A stretch of 64,000 nt of DNA, from assembly GCF_002843235.3 (NCBI RefSeq), contig NZ_CP031123.2:4509617-4573616 (forward strand), in the 5' to 3' direction. The position numbers and the translations under genes were made by a program. Shown here piece after piece: positions 35,898-44,870 of the stretch. Under the pieces are notes generated by a model, which was not told where the DNA came from, did no database searches, and saw only the letters and a list, made by a program, of their open reading frames with translations. Source of the stretch: Providencia huaxiensis. GTDB lineage: Bacteria; Pseudomonadota; Gammaproteobacteria; Enterobacterales; Enterobacteriaceae. How positions within the stretch are numbered: position 1 is the stretch's first letter; each line of letters opens with the position of its first letter.

Positions 35898-36942
35898 CTA
35901 CTTCACTCGCGGTAACTGGTCCCAGCGTGTTGTATAAGCGGGAGACAAATGCTCTCGCTTCATCGACCAATCTTTCTTGAGTCCTTGTCCAGCAAAGAAA
36001 ACCTTTCCGGCACCGCTTTGGTTAATGGTGTCCAATACAGACATTAGCTGCTGGCTATTAGAGCGGGTCGATACGTCATCGAATAGTCCTGGTTGAAACA
36101 TGCCAGGATCGTAAAAGTCAGACAGCATGACGCCCGCTTTGGCATAACGAAAACCATCCTTCCATATCCGCTTGAGTAAGTGATTGGCCAGCTCGATAAA
36201 ATCCCGCGTGTCGCAACTGGGGATTAGCAATTCACCCGATGCAGAGTTGCTGTACTGCGGCTCGTTGTCCTTAAAGGGGCTGGTACGTATGAACACGGTC
36301 AGCACTTTGGCTTGCTGCTGTTCTTTGCGAAGTTTCTCAGTGGCGCGGGTTGCGTATTCGCATACGGCTTCACTTAAAAATTCAAAGTGCGTCACTTTTA
36401 CGCCAAATGAACGGCTACAGACGATTTGCTTCTTAGTTGGCGGGATCTCTTCAAGTTCAATGCACGACTCACCATTGAGCTCTCTGACGGTTCTTTCTAA
36501 AACCTCTGAAAACTGGTCTCTGATGGCTCTAGGAGAGGCATTGGCGAGATCTAAGGCTGTGGTGATACCCAACGCATTTAAACGCTTAGAAAGCCGTCTA
36601 CCAACGCCCCAAACATCATCAACCGGGACTAATGCGAGCAATCGACGTTGCCGATCTGGATTGGTCAGGTCTACAACCCCCTGAGTAGCTGGATATTTTT
36701 TGGCGGCATGGTTAGCCAGTTTGGCGAGTGTTTTAGTCGGTGCAATGCCTACACAGACGGTGATCCCAATCCAGTGGCCTATGCGCTCTCGCACTTGTTG
36801 TCCGAACTCGACAAGAGATATGGCAGACTCAATACCGGTTAAATCCAAAAACGCTTCGTCAATAGAGTAAACCTCTACTCGTGGTGCCATCTCCTCCAAA
36901 GTGCGCATCACTCGACTGCTTAAATCTGCATACAGCGCGTAC
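35898..36942 (-). pseudogene. rumB: rumB (UmuC-like Y-family polymerase), 5'-truncated by the resistance insertion
   Basis: From YALYADLSSRVMRTLEEMAP onward the protein is a normal UmuC-type polymerase: VEVYSIDEAFLDLTG with the catalytic Asp-Glu, then helix-hairpin-helix, little-finger and C-terminal regions ending QLPRVK. The first ~75 residues, including the FALVDVNSFYAS-type metal-binding start, are missing. In their place the frame runs for ~43 codons into foreign DNA from about 36942. RumB with RumA forms SOS-induced error-prone polymerase V-like activity; this copy lacks part of its active site and should be inactive. rumB is the classical insertion point for SXT resistance genes. Confidence 0.85.
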
Positions 36943-37345
36943 AGTTGGCTAAGAATTCCCGCTAAAAATAGACGAGTAAGTGAGCAACCATTCTGCCGCA
37001 TGGGTTGCTGGCGTCTAACACCAGAAAAATCACCCAGCCCAACCCGCTGTCTATTTTTTAAGGTGGGCATTCATCTACATGTCTAATTTTTTACCAATTT
37101 GATCGCTAAGATGTACTAATTTGATTACCGAGGGAGACTGACGGACTAATTACTTAGGGGCTTAATCGTACAATCTCCACTCGACACCACACAACTCACT
37201 TCTGGACATTTCTGAGTTGCATTTTAGCTAATTTAGAAAAACATGAATTAGATAAAGTATGGAAATTTCAAATCAATATGAGGCGGACATGAAGAAATTG
37301 AAAAAAGTAGCTTAACTGGGTTGGTCAATTTTGGTTGACCACGTC
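36943..37345. other. Left edge of the resistance insertion, no intact gene
   Basis: This is 400 bases of mixed composition between the rumB break and a Tn3-type transposase remnant. The part to ~37080 is read through in the rumB frame (…RQQPMRQNGCSLTRLF) and resembles broken insertion-sequence DNA, but I cannot name it. The remainder shows no gene, RNA or repeat that I recognise. Confidence 0.4.
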
Positions 37346-37921
37346 ATGTTCCGGTGAGTACGCAAGTCATTGGCGCTAACGAATATGAAGGTCACTTTGC
37401 TTTTGACTTACTCTATAACAACTCTTCAGATATACAGCCTAATACCTTATCGACCGATACGCATGGTACCAATAATGTTAACTTCGCTATATTAGATTTC
37501 TTTGGTTACACATTCGCCCCTCGATACGCGAAAATGAAAAAGGTGTTTTTTGAGCTATTTGAAGTGACTGAAGAGAACGGAGGCCGTATTCAATTAAAGA
37601 AAGATATTAATCATAAGCTAATTGCTGAAGAATGGGACAATATTCAGCATATTGTTTGTTCATTGAGTCGTAAAACCACCACTCAAAGCACAATCATTAG
37701 AAAGTTGAGTAACGGCAAGAGCCGAAGATTGTCAGCATTGCATGAGTACGACCGTTTAATTAAATCTATTTATGTTTTGGAGTATGTTGATAATTCAACG
37801 TTGCGTCATTACGTCCAGCAAGCCTTGAACAGAGGTGAAGCATACCATCAGTTAAAACGTGCTATTACTTCAGTTAATGGCAATAAATTTCGTGGGGGGA
37901 ATGATTACCAAGTATCACAAT
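37346..37921 (+). pseudogene. Tn3-family transposase remnant
   Basis: The reading frame covers ~190 residues aligning with the catalytic C-terminal part of the intact transposase that follows: VIGANEYEGHFAFDLLYNNS against IIGSNEHESHYIYDLLQSNS, and LSTDTHGTNNVNFAILD. It contains one Asp of the Tn3 DDE triad region but lacks the N-terminal two-thirds. It stops where the next element's inverted repeat starts, after ...YQVSQW. So it is a different, related Tn3 transposon cut at both ends. Confidence 0.8.
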
Positions 37922-37996
37922 GGGGTTCTAGGGATTTTCCCCTCTAAAAAGACTTAATCCTCTGTAGACCACACCAATAAATGGCTGCGGAGGTGG
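37922..37996 (+). repeat. Left terminal inverted repeat of the Tn3-family element
   Basis: 75 bp; pairs with 41059-41133. The one mismatch is T versus A in AAGAC(T/A)TAATCC. Confidence 0.9.
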
Positions 37997-38060
37997 GTTA
38001 CTACTTATAAGTGTGGCAAATTAGGTAAATATCGTACATTTAATACGGAACAGCCCTGAT

Positions 38061-41039
38061 ATGGCCATCAAAAACGAAATTACTATTCTCACGAGAGCAG
38101 AACAGGCAGATCTTTATTCCCCACCCATTTTTTCAATCGAAGAACAACGTCTGTACTTTTCTCTGAACGATGCGGAATTGGCAGTTTTTCGGTCAATTCG
38201 TCTCAGAGCTCATAGATGTTACTTTGTCGCGATTTTGGGATACTTCAAATCAAAGCCCGTCATCCTAGATATCGCTTACTCGCAGGTTTCTAAGGATTTA
38301 ATGTTCATCAGTAAAGAGCTGCTTGGCGGCAAGGGGCTCAGACCATTCACTCCCTCACAAAAACAAAAAGATCGACTCTACGCAAAAGTATTAGACCTTG
38401 CTGGTTATCACAAATGGGACGAAAGTCAGCACTTCAATTCTCTTTTCGACCACCTTGTTCAGGTGGGCAATGCCTGGCTGGAGCCGCGTTACCTCTTTGA
38501 TACTGCTATTGAATTCCTAACCAGTCACAGCATTGCTATCCCTAGGTACACCGTACTCCAGAGACTGATAAGCAGAGCGATGCAGCAGGTCAGAAAAGAC
38601 CTGGCGCACCAACTTAATCAACTCACCAGTCCTGAACTTCACGTCTTTCTGGACAGCATAACAGCCATTGATGACGGACTAAGCCTGAACCAGCTCAGAG
38701 GCGGTGCAAAAAGTCTGACCGTACCTGAACTTAAAAAAGAGCTTGCCCTTTATCATCAGTTAGCGCCATGGCGCACGCAAATCAATGGCGTTATCGATGG
38801 GCTTAATCTGTCTCTTAAAAATCGACAACACTTCGGTGAGCTCATCAACTATTACGGTAGTAAACTCAAACGATTCAAACGCGCACAGCAGCATCTATGG
38901 TTGCTATGTCACCTGACAGAGCGGATACAACTGGCACTGGAACGGTTAACTGATGGGTTCATTTACCATATCCGCAAGCAACAAGAAGCTGCCAACACCT
39001 TTGCACAACAAGCAGTGTTCCTGTCCTGGCAGTCAGCCGCGGACAATGTCACGAAAGCGGCAGAGTTACTGCATCTGTTTGTGGATGAGAACATTGATGA
39101 TAATCAACCCTTCTCAGTAGTCAGACAACAGGCATTGAAGGTCATGAATGACAGGGATATCCAGACCCTCTGCCTTTACCTGAAAAAACAGAAACGGACC
39201 GTGGAAGAGTACCAGTGGCAACATTACGATGAACAATGCAATCTCCTGGAGCAACTGTTAAGGCAGGTGTTCTTGTGCCTTGAATGTGAGGCCGGTAAAG
39301 GCTCAGAAGCCGTCGTCGCCCAACTTCAACAGATGCAGACGGAAATCGCATTCGGTGGACCACTGAAGACGATGGATACGTCGCTCATCCCGAAAAAGCA
39401 CCTCCCATGGTTGGTTAAACAGGATAACGTTAACCCGCAACGTTACGAATGGCTGCTCTACCGGCAGTTAACCTCACGACTGAATGGACGCATTTATTTG
39501 CCAAATGTTACCAAATACCGCGCACTGGAAGACGACCTGATCCCCCAGACATCGCAGGATACCTTGCTGGCCTCATCAACACTGGACAGACTAAAACAGC
39601 CCGCAGAGTTATTGTTACAGGAGAAACAACACCGGCTGGAAAGTGCACTCAAAGACGTTGCTCTCCATATTGATGAGGGAGACAATCGAAATGTGATCAT
39701 GAAAAATCGTACCGGTACCCGCTGGCGTCTGCCGACCAAAAGCGCTACATCTCTGGTCAACAATCCCTTTTTTAAGCGAATGCAACCGGTCGGTATCGCG
39801 GATGTACTGCGGTATGTAGAGCGCGAAACCGGGTTCATGAAATGTCTGACTCATGTACTTCCGATACAAAAACAAGGGTTCACTCATCAGGATGATTTAC
39901 TGGCCATTCTGATTGCCAACGCCACTCACCGTGGTGTGTATGGCATGGCGCAGATCTCCGATCGAAGCTATGAACACCTGAGTACGGTGCAGGCCAACTA
40001 TATCCGGCCTGAAACGCTGCATGACGCCAGCGACGTGATCAATAATGCGGTTGCAGCGCTACCCATCTTCCGCCACTACCATATTCAGGAGGACCAGCTG
40101 CATGCCAGTGCGGATGGTCAGAAATTCGAAACCCATCTGGAAACCTTTAAAACCCGGTACTCCTCTAAGTATTTCGGCACCAACAAAGGGATCACGGCCA
40201 TGACACTGGTGGCCAACCACAGCGCCCTCAATGCTCGGATCATCGGTTCCAACGAGCACGAATCACACTATATTTATGACCTGTTACAATCCAACAGCAG
40301 TGAAATCAAACCTGACGTACTCTCGACAGATACACACGGTGTCAATCATGTTAACTTCGCCTTACTGGATCTATGCGGTTACAGTTTTGCACCGCGATAC
40401 GCGCAGTTCAGTAGTGTCATCAATGATCTGTTTGATGTGACTGAAAGTGAACAAGGCAGCACCATACTGGCGCTAAAGAAGCCTATCAGAACGAATGTTA
40501 TTACAACGGGATGGCAAGATATCAGGCGTATTGTTCTGTCACTTCAGACAAAGCGGACGACACAAGCAATGCTGGTAAGAAAGTTGTCTGGTTACCCTTC
40601 TGGACACCCAATATTACAGGCTCTGACGGAGTATAATCGACTGGTTAAAGCGCAATATTTACTTGACTACATCGACGATGCCAGTTTGCGGCAGTATGTG
40701 CAACGTGCCCTGAACCGGGGAGAAGCATGGCACTTCCTTAGACGAGCCATTGCGTCGGTGAATGGTGATCAGTTCCGTGGCAAAAACGAGTCTGAAATCG
40801 CTATCTGGAATGAATGCGCAAGATTGCTTGCCAACGCGATCATCTACTTCAACTCCGCGATACTGAGTCATCTTCTGGGACACTTTGAAGCGAGAGGAGA
40901 TGAAGAGAAAGCGGGTATCACTCGTGCTGTTTCGCCCGTTGCGTGGCAAAATATCAACTTAAGCGGAACGTATAACTTCACTAATACTGGGAAATTGCCC
41001 AATATTGGCGAAATAACAAGGCCGATAGTGGATGATTAG
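38061..41039 (+). CDS. tnpA: Tn3-family transposase TnpA
   Basis: This 992-residue protein has the length of Tn3 transposases (~1000). The N-terminal half is the DUF4158-type repeat-binding region (LTRAEQADLYSPPIFSIEEQ). The C-terminal half holds the DDE catalytic core: ASADGQKFETHLETF, LSTDTHGVNHVNFALLD, and NRGEAWHFLRRAIASVNGDQ with the Glu region, plus NECARLLANAIIYFNSAILS. It performs replicative transposition through cointegrates; with no resolvase in the element, resolution would need host recombination. It appears intact. Confidence 0.93.
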   Translation: MAIKNEITILTRAEQADLYSPPIFSIEEQRLYFSLNDAELAVFRSIRLRAHRCYFVAILGYFKSKPVILDIAYSQVSKDLMFISKELLGGKGLRPFTPSQKQKDRLYAKVLDLAGYHKWDESQHFNSLFDHLVQVGNAWLEPRYLFDTAIEFLTSHSIAIPRYTVLQRLISRAMQQVRKDLAHQLNQLTSPELHVFLDSITAIDDGLSLNQLRGGAKSLTVPELKKELALYHQLAPWRTQINGVIDGLNLSLKNRQHFGELINYYGSKLKRFKRAQQHLWLLCHLTERIQLALERLTDGFIYHIRKQQEAANTFAQQAVFLSWQSAADNVTKAAELLHLFVDENIDDNQPFSVVRQQALKVMNDRDIQTLCLYLKKQKRTVEEYQWQHYDEQCNLLEQLLRQVFLCLECEAGKGSEAVVAQLQQMQTEIAFGGPLKTMDTSLIPKKHLPWLVKQDNVNPQRYEWLLYRQLTSRLNGRIYLPNVTKYRALEDDLIPQTSQDTLLASSTLDRLKQPAELLLQEKQHRLESALKDVALHIDEGDNRNVIMKNRTGTRWRLPTKSATSLVNNPFFKRMQPVGIADVLRYVERETGFMKCLTHVLPIQKQGFTHQDDLLAILIANATHRGVYGMAQISDRSYEHLSTVQANYIRPETLHDASDVINNAVAALPIFRHYHIQEDQLHASADGQKFETHLETFKTRYSSKYFGTNKGITAMTLVANHSALNARIIGSNEHESHYIYDLLQSNSSEIKPDVLSTDTHGVNHVNFALLDLCGYSFAPRYAQFSSVINDLFDVTESEQGSTILALKKPIRTNVITTGWQDIRRIVLSLQTKRTTQAMLVRKLSGYPSGHPILQALTEYNRLVKAQYLLDYIDDASLRQYVQRALNRGEAWHFLRRAIASVNGDQFRGKNESEIAIWNECARLLANAIIYFNSAILSHLLGHFEARGDEEKAGITRAVSPVAWQNINLSGTYNFTNTGKLPNIGEITRPIVDD

Positions 41040-41058
41040 GCTCCAAGCTGAAAGTAAA

Positions 41059-41133
41059 CCACCTCCGCAGCCATTTATTGGTGTGGTCTACAGAGGATTA
41101 TGTCTTTTTAGAGGGGAAAATCCCTAGAACCCC
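41059..41133 (-). repeat. Right terminal inverted repeat of the Tn3-family element
   Basis: 75-bp reverse complement of the left repeat with one mismatch. The tnpA stop lies 20 bases before it. Confidence 0.9.
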
Positions 41134-41220
41134 ATATTGGCGCAAATTAAACCCATAATAAATGATGCGCTACGCATCACTTAAAACGTTGGTTTGTTCT
41201 GCCCTATGAGCGTACAAAAA

Positions 41221-41243
41221 AGGCCGGGTGAGTGGCCCGGCCT
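41221..41243 (-). terminator. GC-rich terminator for the minus-strand ORF at 41248
   Basis: AGGCCGGG / CCCGGCCT arms with an A-run on the plus strand (a T-run for minus-strand transcription) lie directly after the small ORF's stop. Confidence 0.75.
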
Positions 41244-41247
41244 TCGT

Positions 41248-41478
41248 TTAGGTGCTGAATAGGATTGGTTCTGGTGCCAGCCTCATGAGAAGCGCGTCAT
41301 AAAACCACATGAGGGCCGACGCACCAAGGCCGACGCCTGCGACCGATAGCATGATGTGGGTCTTATTGGCCGAGTCCAGCCCAAGCCACATGATCGGTAG
41401 GGTGATGAGACTGGCGAACGAAGCCAAGCCGAGAAGAAAGCGCACCGGGCCGCGCAGCCACCAGAGAATGAGGAACAC
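41248..41478 (-). CDS. Small two- or three-helix membrane protein of unknown origin
   Basis: This is up to 76 residues, hydrophobic (FLLGLASFASLITLPIMWLGL; MLSVAGVGLGASALMWFY) and GC-rich, unlike the AT-rich ICE backbone. Its 5' end abuts the integron end IRi at 41483, so the original start may be lost and the frame may be a 3' fragment. A terminator follows. The codon style suggests plasmid or transposon DNA that accompanied the integron. I do not recognise the family. Confidence 0.45.
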   Translation of the reverse strand: MFLILWWLRGPVRFLLGLASFASLITLPIMWLGLDSANKTHIMLSVAGVGLGASALMWFYDALLMRLAPEPILFST

Positions 41479-41482
41479 CAGA

Positions 41483-41507
41483 TGTCGTTTTCAGAAGACG
41501 GCTGCAC
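41483..41507 (+). repeat. Class 1 integron terminal inverted repeat IRi
   Basis: TGTCGTTTTCAGAAGACGGC followed by TGCAC is the 25-bp IRi of Tn402-like class 1 integrons and marks the outer limit of the 5' conserved segment. The opposite repeat (IRt) is not in the window. Confidence 0.9.
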
Positions 41508-41900
41508 TGAACGTCAGAAGCCGACTGCACTATAGCAGCGGAGGGGTTGGATCCATCAGGCAACGACGGGCTGCTGCCGGCCATCAGCGGACGCAGGGAG
41601 GACTTTCCGCAACCGGCCGTTCGATGCGGCACCGATGGCCTTCGCGCAGGGGTAGTGAATCCGCCAGGATTGACTTGCGCTGCCCTACCTCTCACTAGTG
41701 AGGGGCGGCAGCGCATCAAGCGGTGAGCGCACTCCGGCACCGCCAACTTTCAGCACATGCGTGTAAATCATCGTCGTAGAGACGTCGGAATGGCCGAGCA
41801 GATCCTGCACGGTTCGAATGTCGTAACCGCTGCGGAGCAAGGCCGTCGCGAACGAGTGGCGGAGGGTGTGCGGTGTGGCGGGCTTCGTGATGCCTGCTTG

Positions 41901-41908
41901 TTCTACGG
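41901..41908. repeat. IS26 target-site duplication (left); right copy at 42728-42735
   Basis: TTCTACGG occurs immediately on both sides of IS26 inside intI1: an 8-bp duplication, showing simple insertion rather than recombination between IS26 copies. Confidence 0.95.
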
Positions 41909-42727
41909 GGCACTGTTGCAAATAGTCGGTGGTGATAAACTTATCATCCCCTTTTGCTGATGGAGCTGCACATGAACCCATTCAAAGGCCGGCATTTTCA
42001 GCGTGACATCATTCTGTGGGCCGTACGCTGGTACTGCAAATACGGCATCAGTTACCGTGAGCTGCAGGAGATGCTGGCTGAACGCGGAGTGAATGTCGAT
42101 CACTCCACGATTTACCGCTGGGTTCAGCGTTATGCGCCTGAAATGGAAAAACGGCTGCGCTGGTACTGGCGTAACCCTTCCGATCTTTGCCCGTGGCACA
42201 TGGATGAAACCTACGTGAAGGTCAATGGCCGCTGGGCGTATCTGTACCGGGCCGTCGACAGCCGGGGCCGCACTGTCGATTTTATCTCTCCTCCCGTCGT
42301 AACAGCAAAGCTGCATACCGGTTTCTGGGTAAAATCCTCAACAACGTGAAGAAGTGGCAGATCCCGCGATTCATCAACACGGATAAAGCGCCCGCCTATG
42401 GTCGCGCGCTTGCTCTGCTCAAACGCGAAGGCCGGTGCCCGTCTGACGTTGAACACCGACAGATTAAGTACCGGAACAACGTGATTGAATGCGATCATGG
42501 CAAACTGAAACGGATAATCGGCGCCACGCTGGGATTTAAATCCATGAAGACGGCTTACGCCACCATCAAAGGTATTGAGGTGATGCGTGCACTACGCAAA
42601 GGCCAGGCCTCAGCATTTTATTATGGTGATCCCCTGGGCGAAATGCGCCTGGTAAGCAGAGTTTTTGAAATGTAAGGCCTTTGAATAAGACAAAAGGCTG
42701 CCTCATCGCTAACTTTGCAACAGTGCC
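41909..42727 (+). mobile_element. IS26: IS26
   Basis: Ends GGCACTGTTGCAAA and TTTGCAACAGTGCC are the IS26 terminal repeats. The total is 819 bp, one base short of the standard 820. The missing base is in the transposase gene. Confidence 0.95.
41972..42675 (+). pseudogene. tnpA: IS26 transposase gene with a 1-base deletion
   Basis: The frame starts [20 protein letters not shown] and is normal through DSRGRTVDF. Then a T-run of four (42280-42283), where IS26 has five, shifts it into ISPPVVTAKL and a stop at 42349. The correct frame resumes and ends ...[12 protein letters not shown]. The DDE transposase is split and should be inactive unless the missing T is a sequencing artefact. A similar homopolymer loss occurs in ISCR1 copy 1. 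Confidence 0.85.
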
Positions 42728-43409
42728 TTCTACGGCACGTTTGAAGGCGCGCTGAAAGGTCTGGTCATACATGTGATGGCGACGCACGACACCGCTCCGT
42801 GGATCGGTCGAATGCGTGTGCTGCGCAAAAACCCAGAACCACGGCCAGGAATGCCCGGCGCGCGGATACTTCCGCTCAAGGGCGTCGGGAAGCGCAACGC
42901 CGCTGCGGCCCTCGGCCTGGTCCTTCAGCCACCATGCCCGTGCACGCGACAGCTGCTCGCGCAGGCTGGGTGCCAAGCTCTCGGGTAACATCAAGGCCCG
43001 ATCCTTGGAGCCCTTGCCCTCCCGCACGATGATCGTGCCGTGATCGAAATCCAGATCCTTGACCCGCAGTTGCAAACCCTCACTGATCCGCATGCCCGTT
43101 CCATACAGAAGCTGGGCGAACAAACGATGCTCGCCTTCCAGAAAACCGAGGATGCGAACCACTTCATCCGGGGTCAGCACCACCGGCAAGCGCCGCGACG
43201 GCCGAGGTCTTCCGATCTCCTGAAGCCAGGGCAGATCCGTGCACAGCACCTTGCCGTAGAAGAACAGCAAGGCCGCCAATGCCTGACGATGCGTGGAGAC
43301 CGAAACCTTGCGCTCGTTCGCCAGCCAGGACAGAAATGCCTCGACTTCGCTGCTGCCCAAGGTTGCCGGGTGACGCACACCGTGGAAACGGATGAAGGCA
43401 CGAACCCAG

Positions 43410-43438
43410 TTGACATAAGCCTGTTCGGTTCGTAAACT
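43410..43438 (+). promoter_or_regulatory. Integron cassette promoter PcS
   Basis: TTGACA (43410-43415), 17-base spacer, TAAACT (43433-43438), inside intI1: the strong Pc variant. The second promoter P2 region (TTGTTA ... TACAGT near 43530-43555) has a 14-base spacer, lacking the GGG insertion, and should be inactive. Confidence 0.9.
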
Positions 43439-43605
43439 GTAATGCAAGTAGCGTATGCGCTCACGCAACTGGTCCAGAACCTTGACCGAACGCAGCGGTG
43501 GTAACGGCGCAGTGGCGGTTTTCATGGCTTGTTATGACTGTTTTTTTGTACAGTCTATGCCTCGGGCATCCAAGCAGCAAGCGCGTTACGCCGTGGGTCG
43601 ATGTT

Positions 43606-43663
43606 TGATGTTATGGAGCAGCAACGATGTTACGCAGCAGGGCAGTCGCCCTAAAACAAAGTT
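43606..43663 (+). other. attI1 recombination site
   Basis: The sequence from TGATGTTATGGAGCAGCAAC to CCTAAAACAAAGTT is the attI1 site. The crossover is between G43661 and T43662, where the first cassette starts. Confidence 0.92.
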
Positions 43664-43683
43664 ATGTTCGCTGAGGAGAGTCA

Positions 43684-44082
43684 GTGTTACGAGGATTGAA
43701 TCATATTACTATTGCAGTAAGTGACCTTGAACGTTCCGTGGAGTTCTATACGCGTCTATTAGGAATGAAGGCACATGTCCGCTGGGATAGTGGGGCATAT
43801 CTGAGCTTGGAGGCTACTTGGATTTGCTTGTCTTGTGACGAAGTGCATCCGAGCCAAGATTACTGTCACATCGCGTTTGATGTTTCCGAAGAGAATTTCG
43901 AACCAGTTACTAAAAAGCTTCGCGAAGCACATGTCGTTGAATGGAAACAAAATAGAAGCGAAGGACTTTCTTTATACTTGCTCGATCCTGACGGCCATAA
44001 ATTGGAAATCCATAGCGGTAGCCTACAAAGTCGTTTGGAATCGTTGAAGTCTAAACCCTATCAAGGGTTAGTATGGCTATAA
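43684..44082 (+). CDS. fos: Fosfomycin-inactivating metalloenzyme, FosA-type (cassette 1)
   Basis: This 132-residue protein starts at GTG 43684 behind GAGGAGAG. It is a vicinal-oxygen-chelate protein with LNHITIAVSDLERSVEFYTR (metal His in the first module), QDYCHIAFDV (second His) and YLLDPDGHKLEIHSGSL (Glu metal ligand), and a C-terminal YQGLVW. FosA enzymes use Mn2+ and K+ to add glutathione to fosfomycin in the cytoplasm. As a gene cassette it resembles the FosC2/FosE/FosG group; I cannot assign the allele. It is the cassette nearest Pc and should be best expressed. Confidence 0.88.
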   Translation: MLRGLNHITIAVSDLERSVEFYTRLLGMKAHVRWDSGAYLSLEATWICLSCDEVHPSQDYCHIAFDVSEENFEPVTKKLREAHVVEWKQNRSEGLSLYLLDPDGHKLEIHSGSLQSRLESLKSKPYQGLVWL

Positions 44083-44086
44083 GCAA

Positions 44087-44161
44087 ACATAACAAGTCAA
44101 TTAACTACGCGCCTGCGGCGCCGGACGTGCTAGCGCACGCCGGTTATTTCGGGCGTTAGGC
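44087..44161 (+). other. attC of the fos cassette
   Basis: An imperfect inverted repeat after the fos stop ends in GCGTTAGGC, with the crossover between G44155 and T44156. Confidence 0.75.
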
Positions 44162-44179
44162 ATCACAAAGTACAGCATC

Positions 44180-44734
44180 GTGACCAACAGCAACGATTCC
44201 GTCACACTGCGCCTCATGACTGAGCATGACCTTGCGATGCTCTATGAGTGGCTAAATCGATCTCATATCGTCGAGTGGTGGGGCGGAGAAGAAGCACGCC
44301 CGACACTTGCTGACGTACAGGAACAGTACTTGCCAAGCGTTTTAGCGCAAGAGTCCGTCACTCCATACATTGCAATGCTGAATGGAGAGCCGATTGGGTA
44401 TGCCCAGTCGTACGTTGCTCTTGGAAGCGGGGACGGTTGGTGGGAAGAAGAAACCGATCCAGGAGTACGCGGAATAGACCAGTCACTGGCGAATGCATCA
44501 CAACTGGGCAAAGGCTTGGGAACCAAGCTGGTTCGAGCTCTGGTTGAGTTGCTGTTCAATGATCCCGAGGTCACCAAGATCCAAACGGACCCGTCGCCGA
44601 GCAACTTGCGAGCGATCCGATGCTACGAGAAAGCGGGGTTTGAGAGGCAAGGTACCGTAACCACCCCAGATGGTCCAGCCGTGTACATGGTTCAAACACG
44701 CCAGGCATTCGAGCGAACACGCAGTGTTGCCTAA
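44180..44734 (+). CDS. aacA4: Aminoglycoside 6'-N-acetyltransferase AAC(6')-Ib type (cassette 2)
   Basis: This 184-residue GNAT protein starts at GTG 44180, as usual in this cassette. It has [20 protein letters not shown] and [18 protein letters not shown] (acetyl-CoA binding). Both Trp residues are present and TTPDGPA has Asp, so the two changes of the ciprofloxacin-acetylating -cr variant are absent. At the position that usually reads IDQLL there is IDQSL. That Leu-to-Ser change (residue 119 in common numbering) is known to shift activity from amikacin towards gentamicin. The C-terminus reads RSVA rather than the usual RSDA. Confidence 0.95.
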
Positions 44735-44801
44735 CCCTTCCATCGAGGGGGACGTCCAAGGGCTGGCGCCCTTGGCCGCCCCTCATGTCAAACGTTATGC
44801 T
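44729..44801 (+). other. attC of the aacA4 cassette
   Basis: It begins GCCTAAC, overlapping the gene's end, contains AAGGGCTGGCGCCCTT, and ends at ACGTTATGC with the crossover after G44794. Confidence 0.8.
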
Positions 44802-44870
44802 CTGTGAGCCGGGTTATTGGCGAAGCGAACGTATGACGATTACAGCAATAAACGCAAAGGGTGAAAAAAA

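Larger units (their letters stand above)
37922..41133 (+). mobile_element. 3.2-kb Tn3-family element with transposase only
   Basis: The element is bounded by 75-bp terminal inverted repeats with a single mismatch, both beginning GGGGTTCTAGGGATTTTCCC. The only gene is tnpA; there is no resolvase or res site, as in IS1071-type Tn3-family insertion sequences. No 5-bp target duplication is seen (left flank ACAAT, right flank ATATT). It is inserted in a relative's transposase gene, and the right flank is unrelated to that gene, so DNA was lost on the right. Confidence 0.85.
41685..43525 (-). pseudogene. intI1: intI1 class 1 integrase gene, split by IS26
   Basis: Removing the 819-bp IS26 and its 8-bp duplication leaves a 1014-bp frame, exactly the 337 residues of IntI1, from [20 protein letters not shown] to ...[11 protein letters not shown]. 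The insertion falls after ...FKRAVEGT, separating the first catalytic Arg region ([11 protein letters not shown]) from the H-x-x-R and Tyr motifs ([26 protein letters not shown]). No active tyrosine recombinase can be made, so cassettes can no longer be shuffled by this integron itself. Confidence 0.96.

Noticed and set aside
41134..41482. Tn402 tni genes or Tn21 backbone left of the integron
   Set aside because: Only a short membrane ORF and a terminator are present; nothing like tniA/B/Q/R or Tn21 tnp is seen.
44180..44734. Fluoroquinolone-acetylating aac(6')-Ib-cr
   Set aside because: Both diagnostic changes are absent: the GDGWW Trp pair and the Asp in TTPDGPA are retained.
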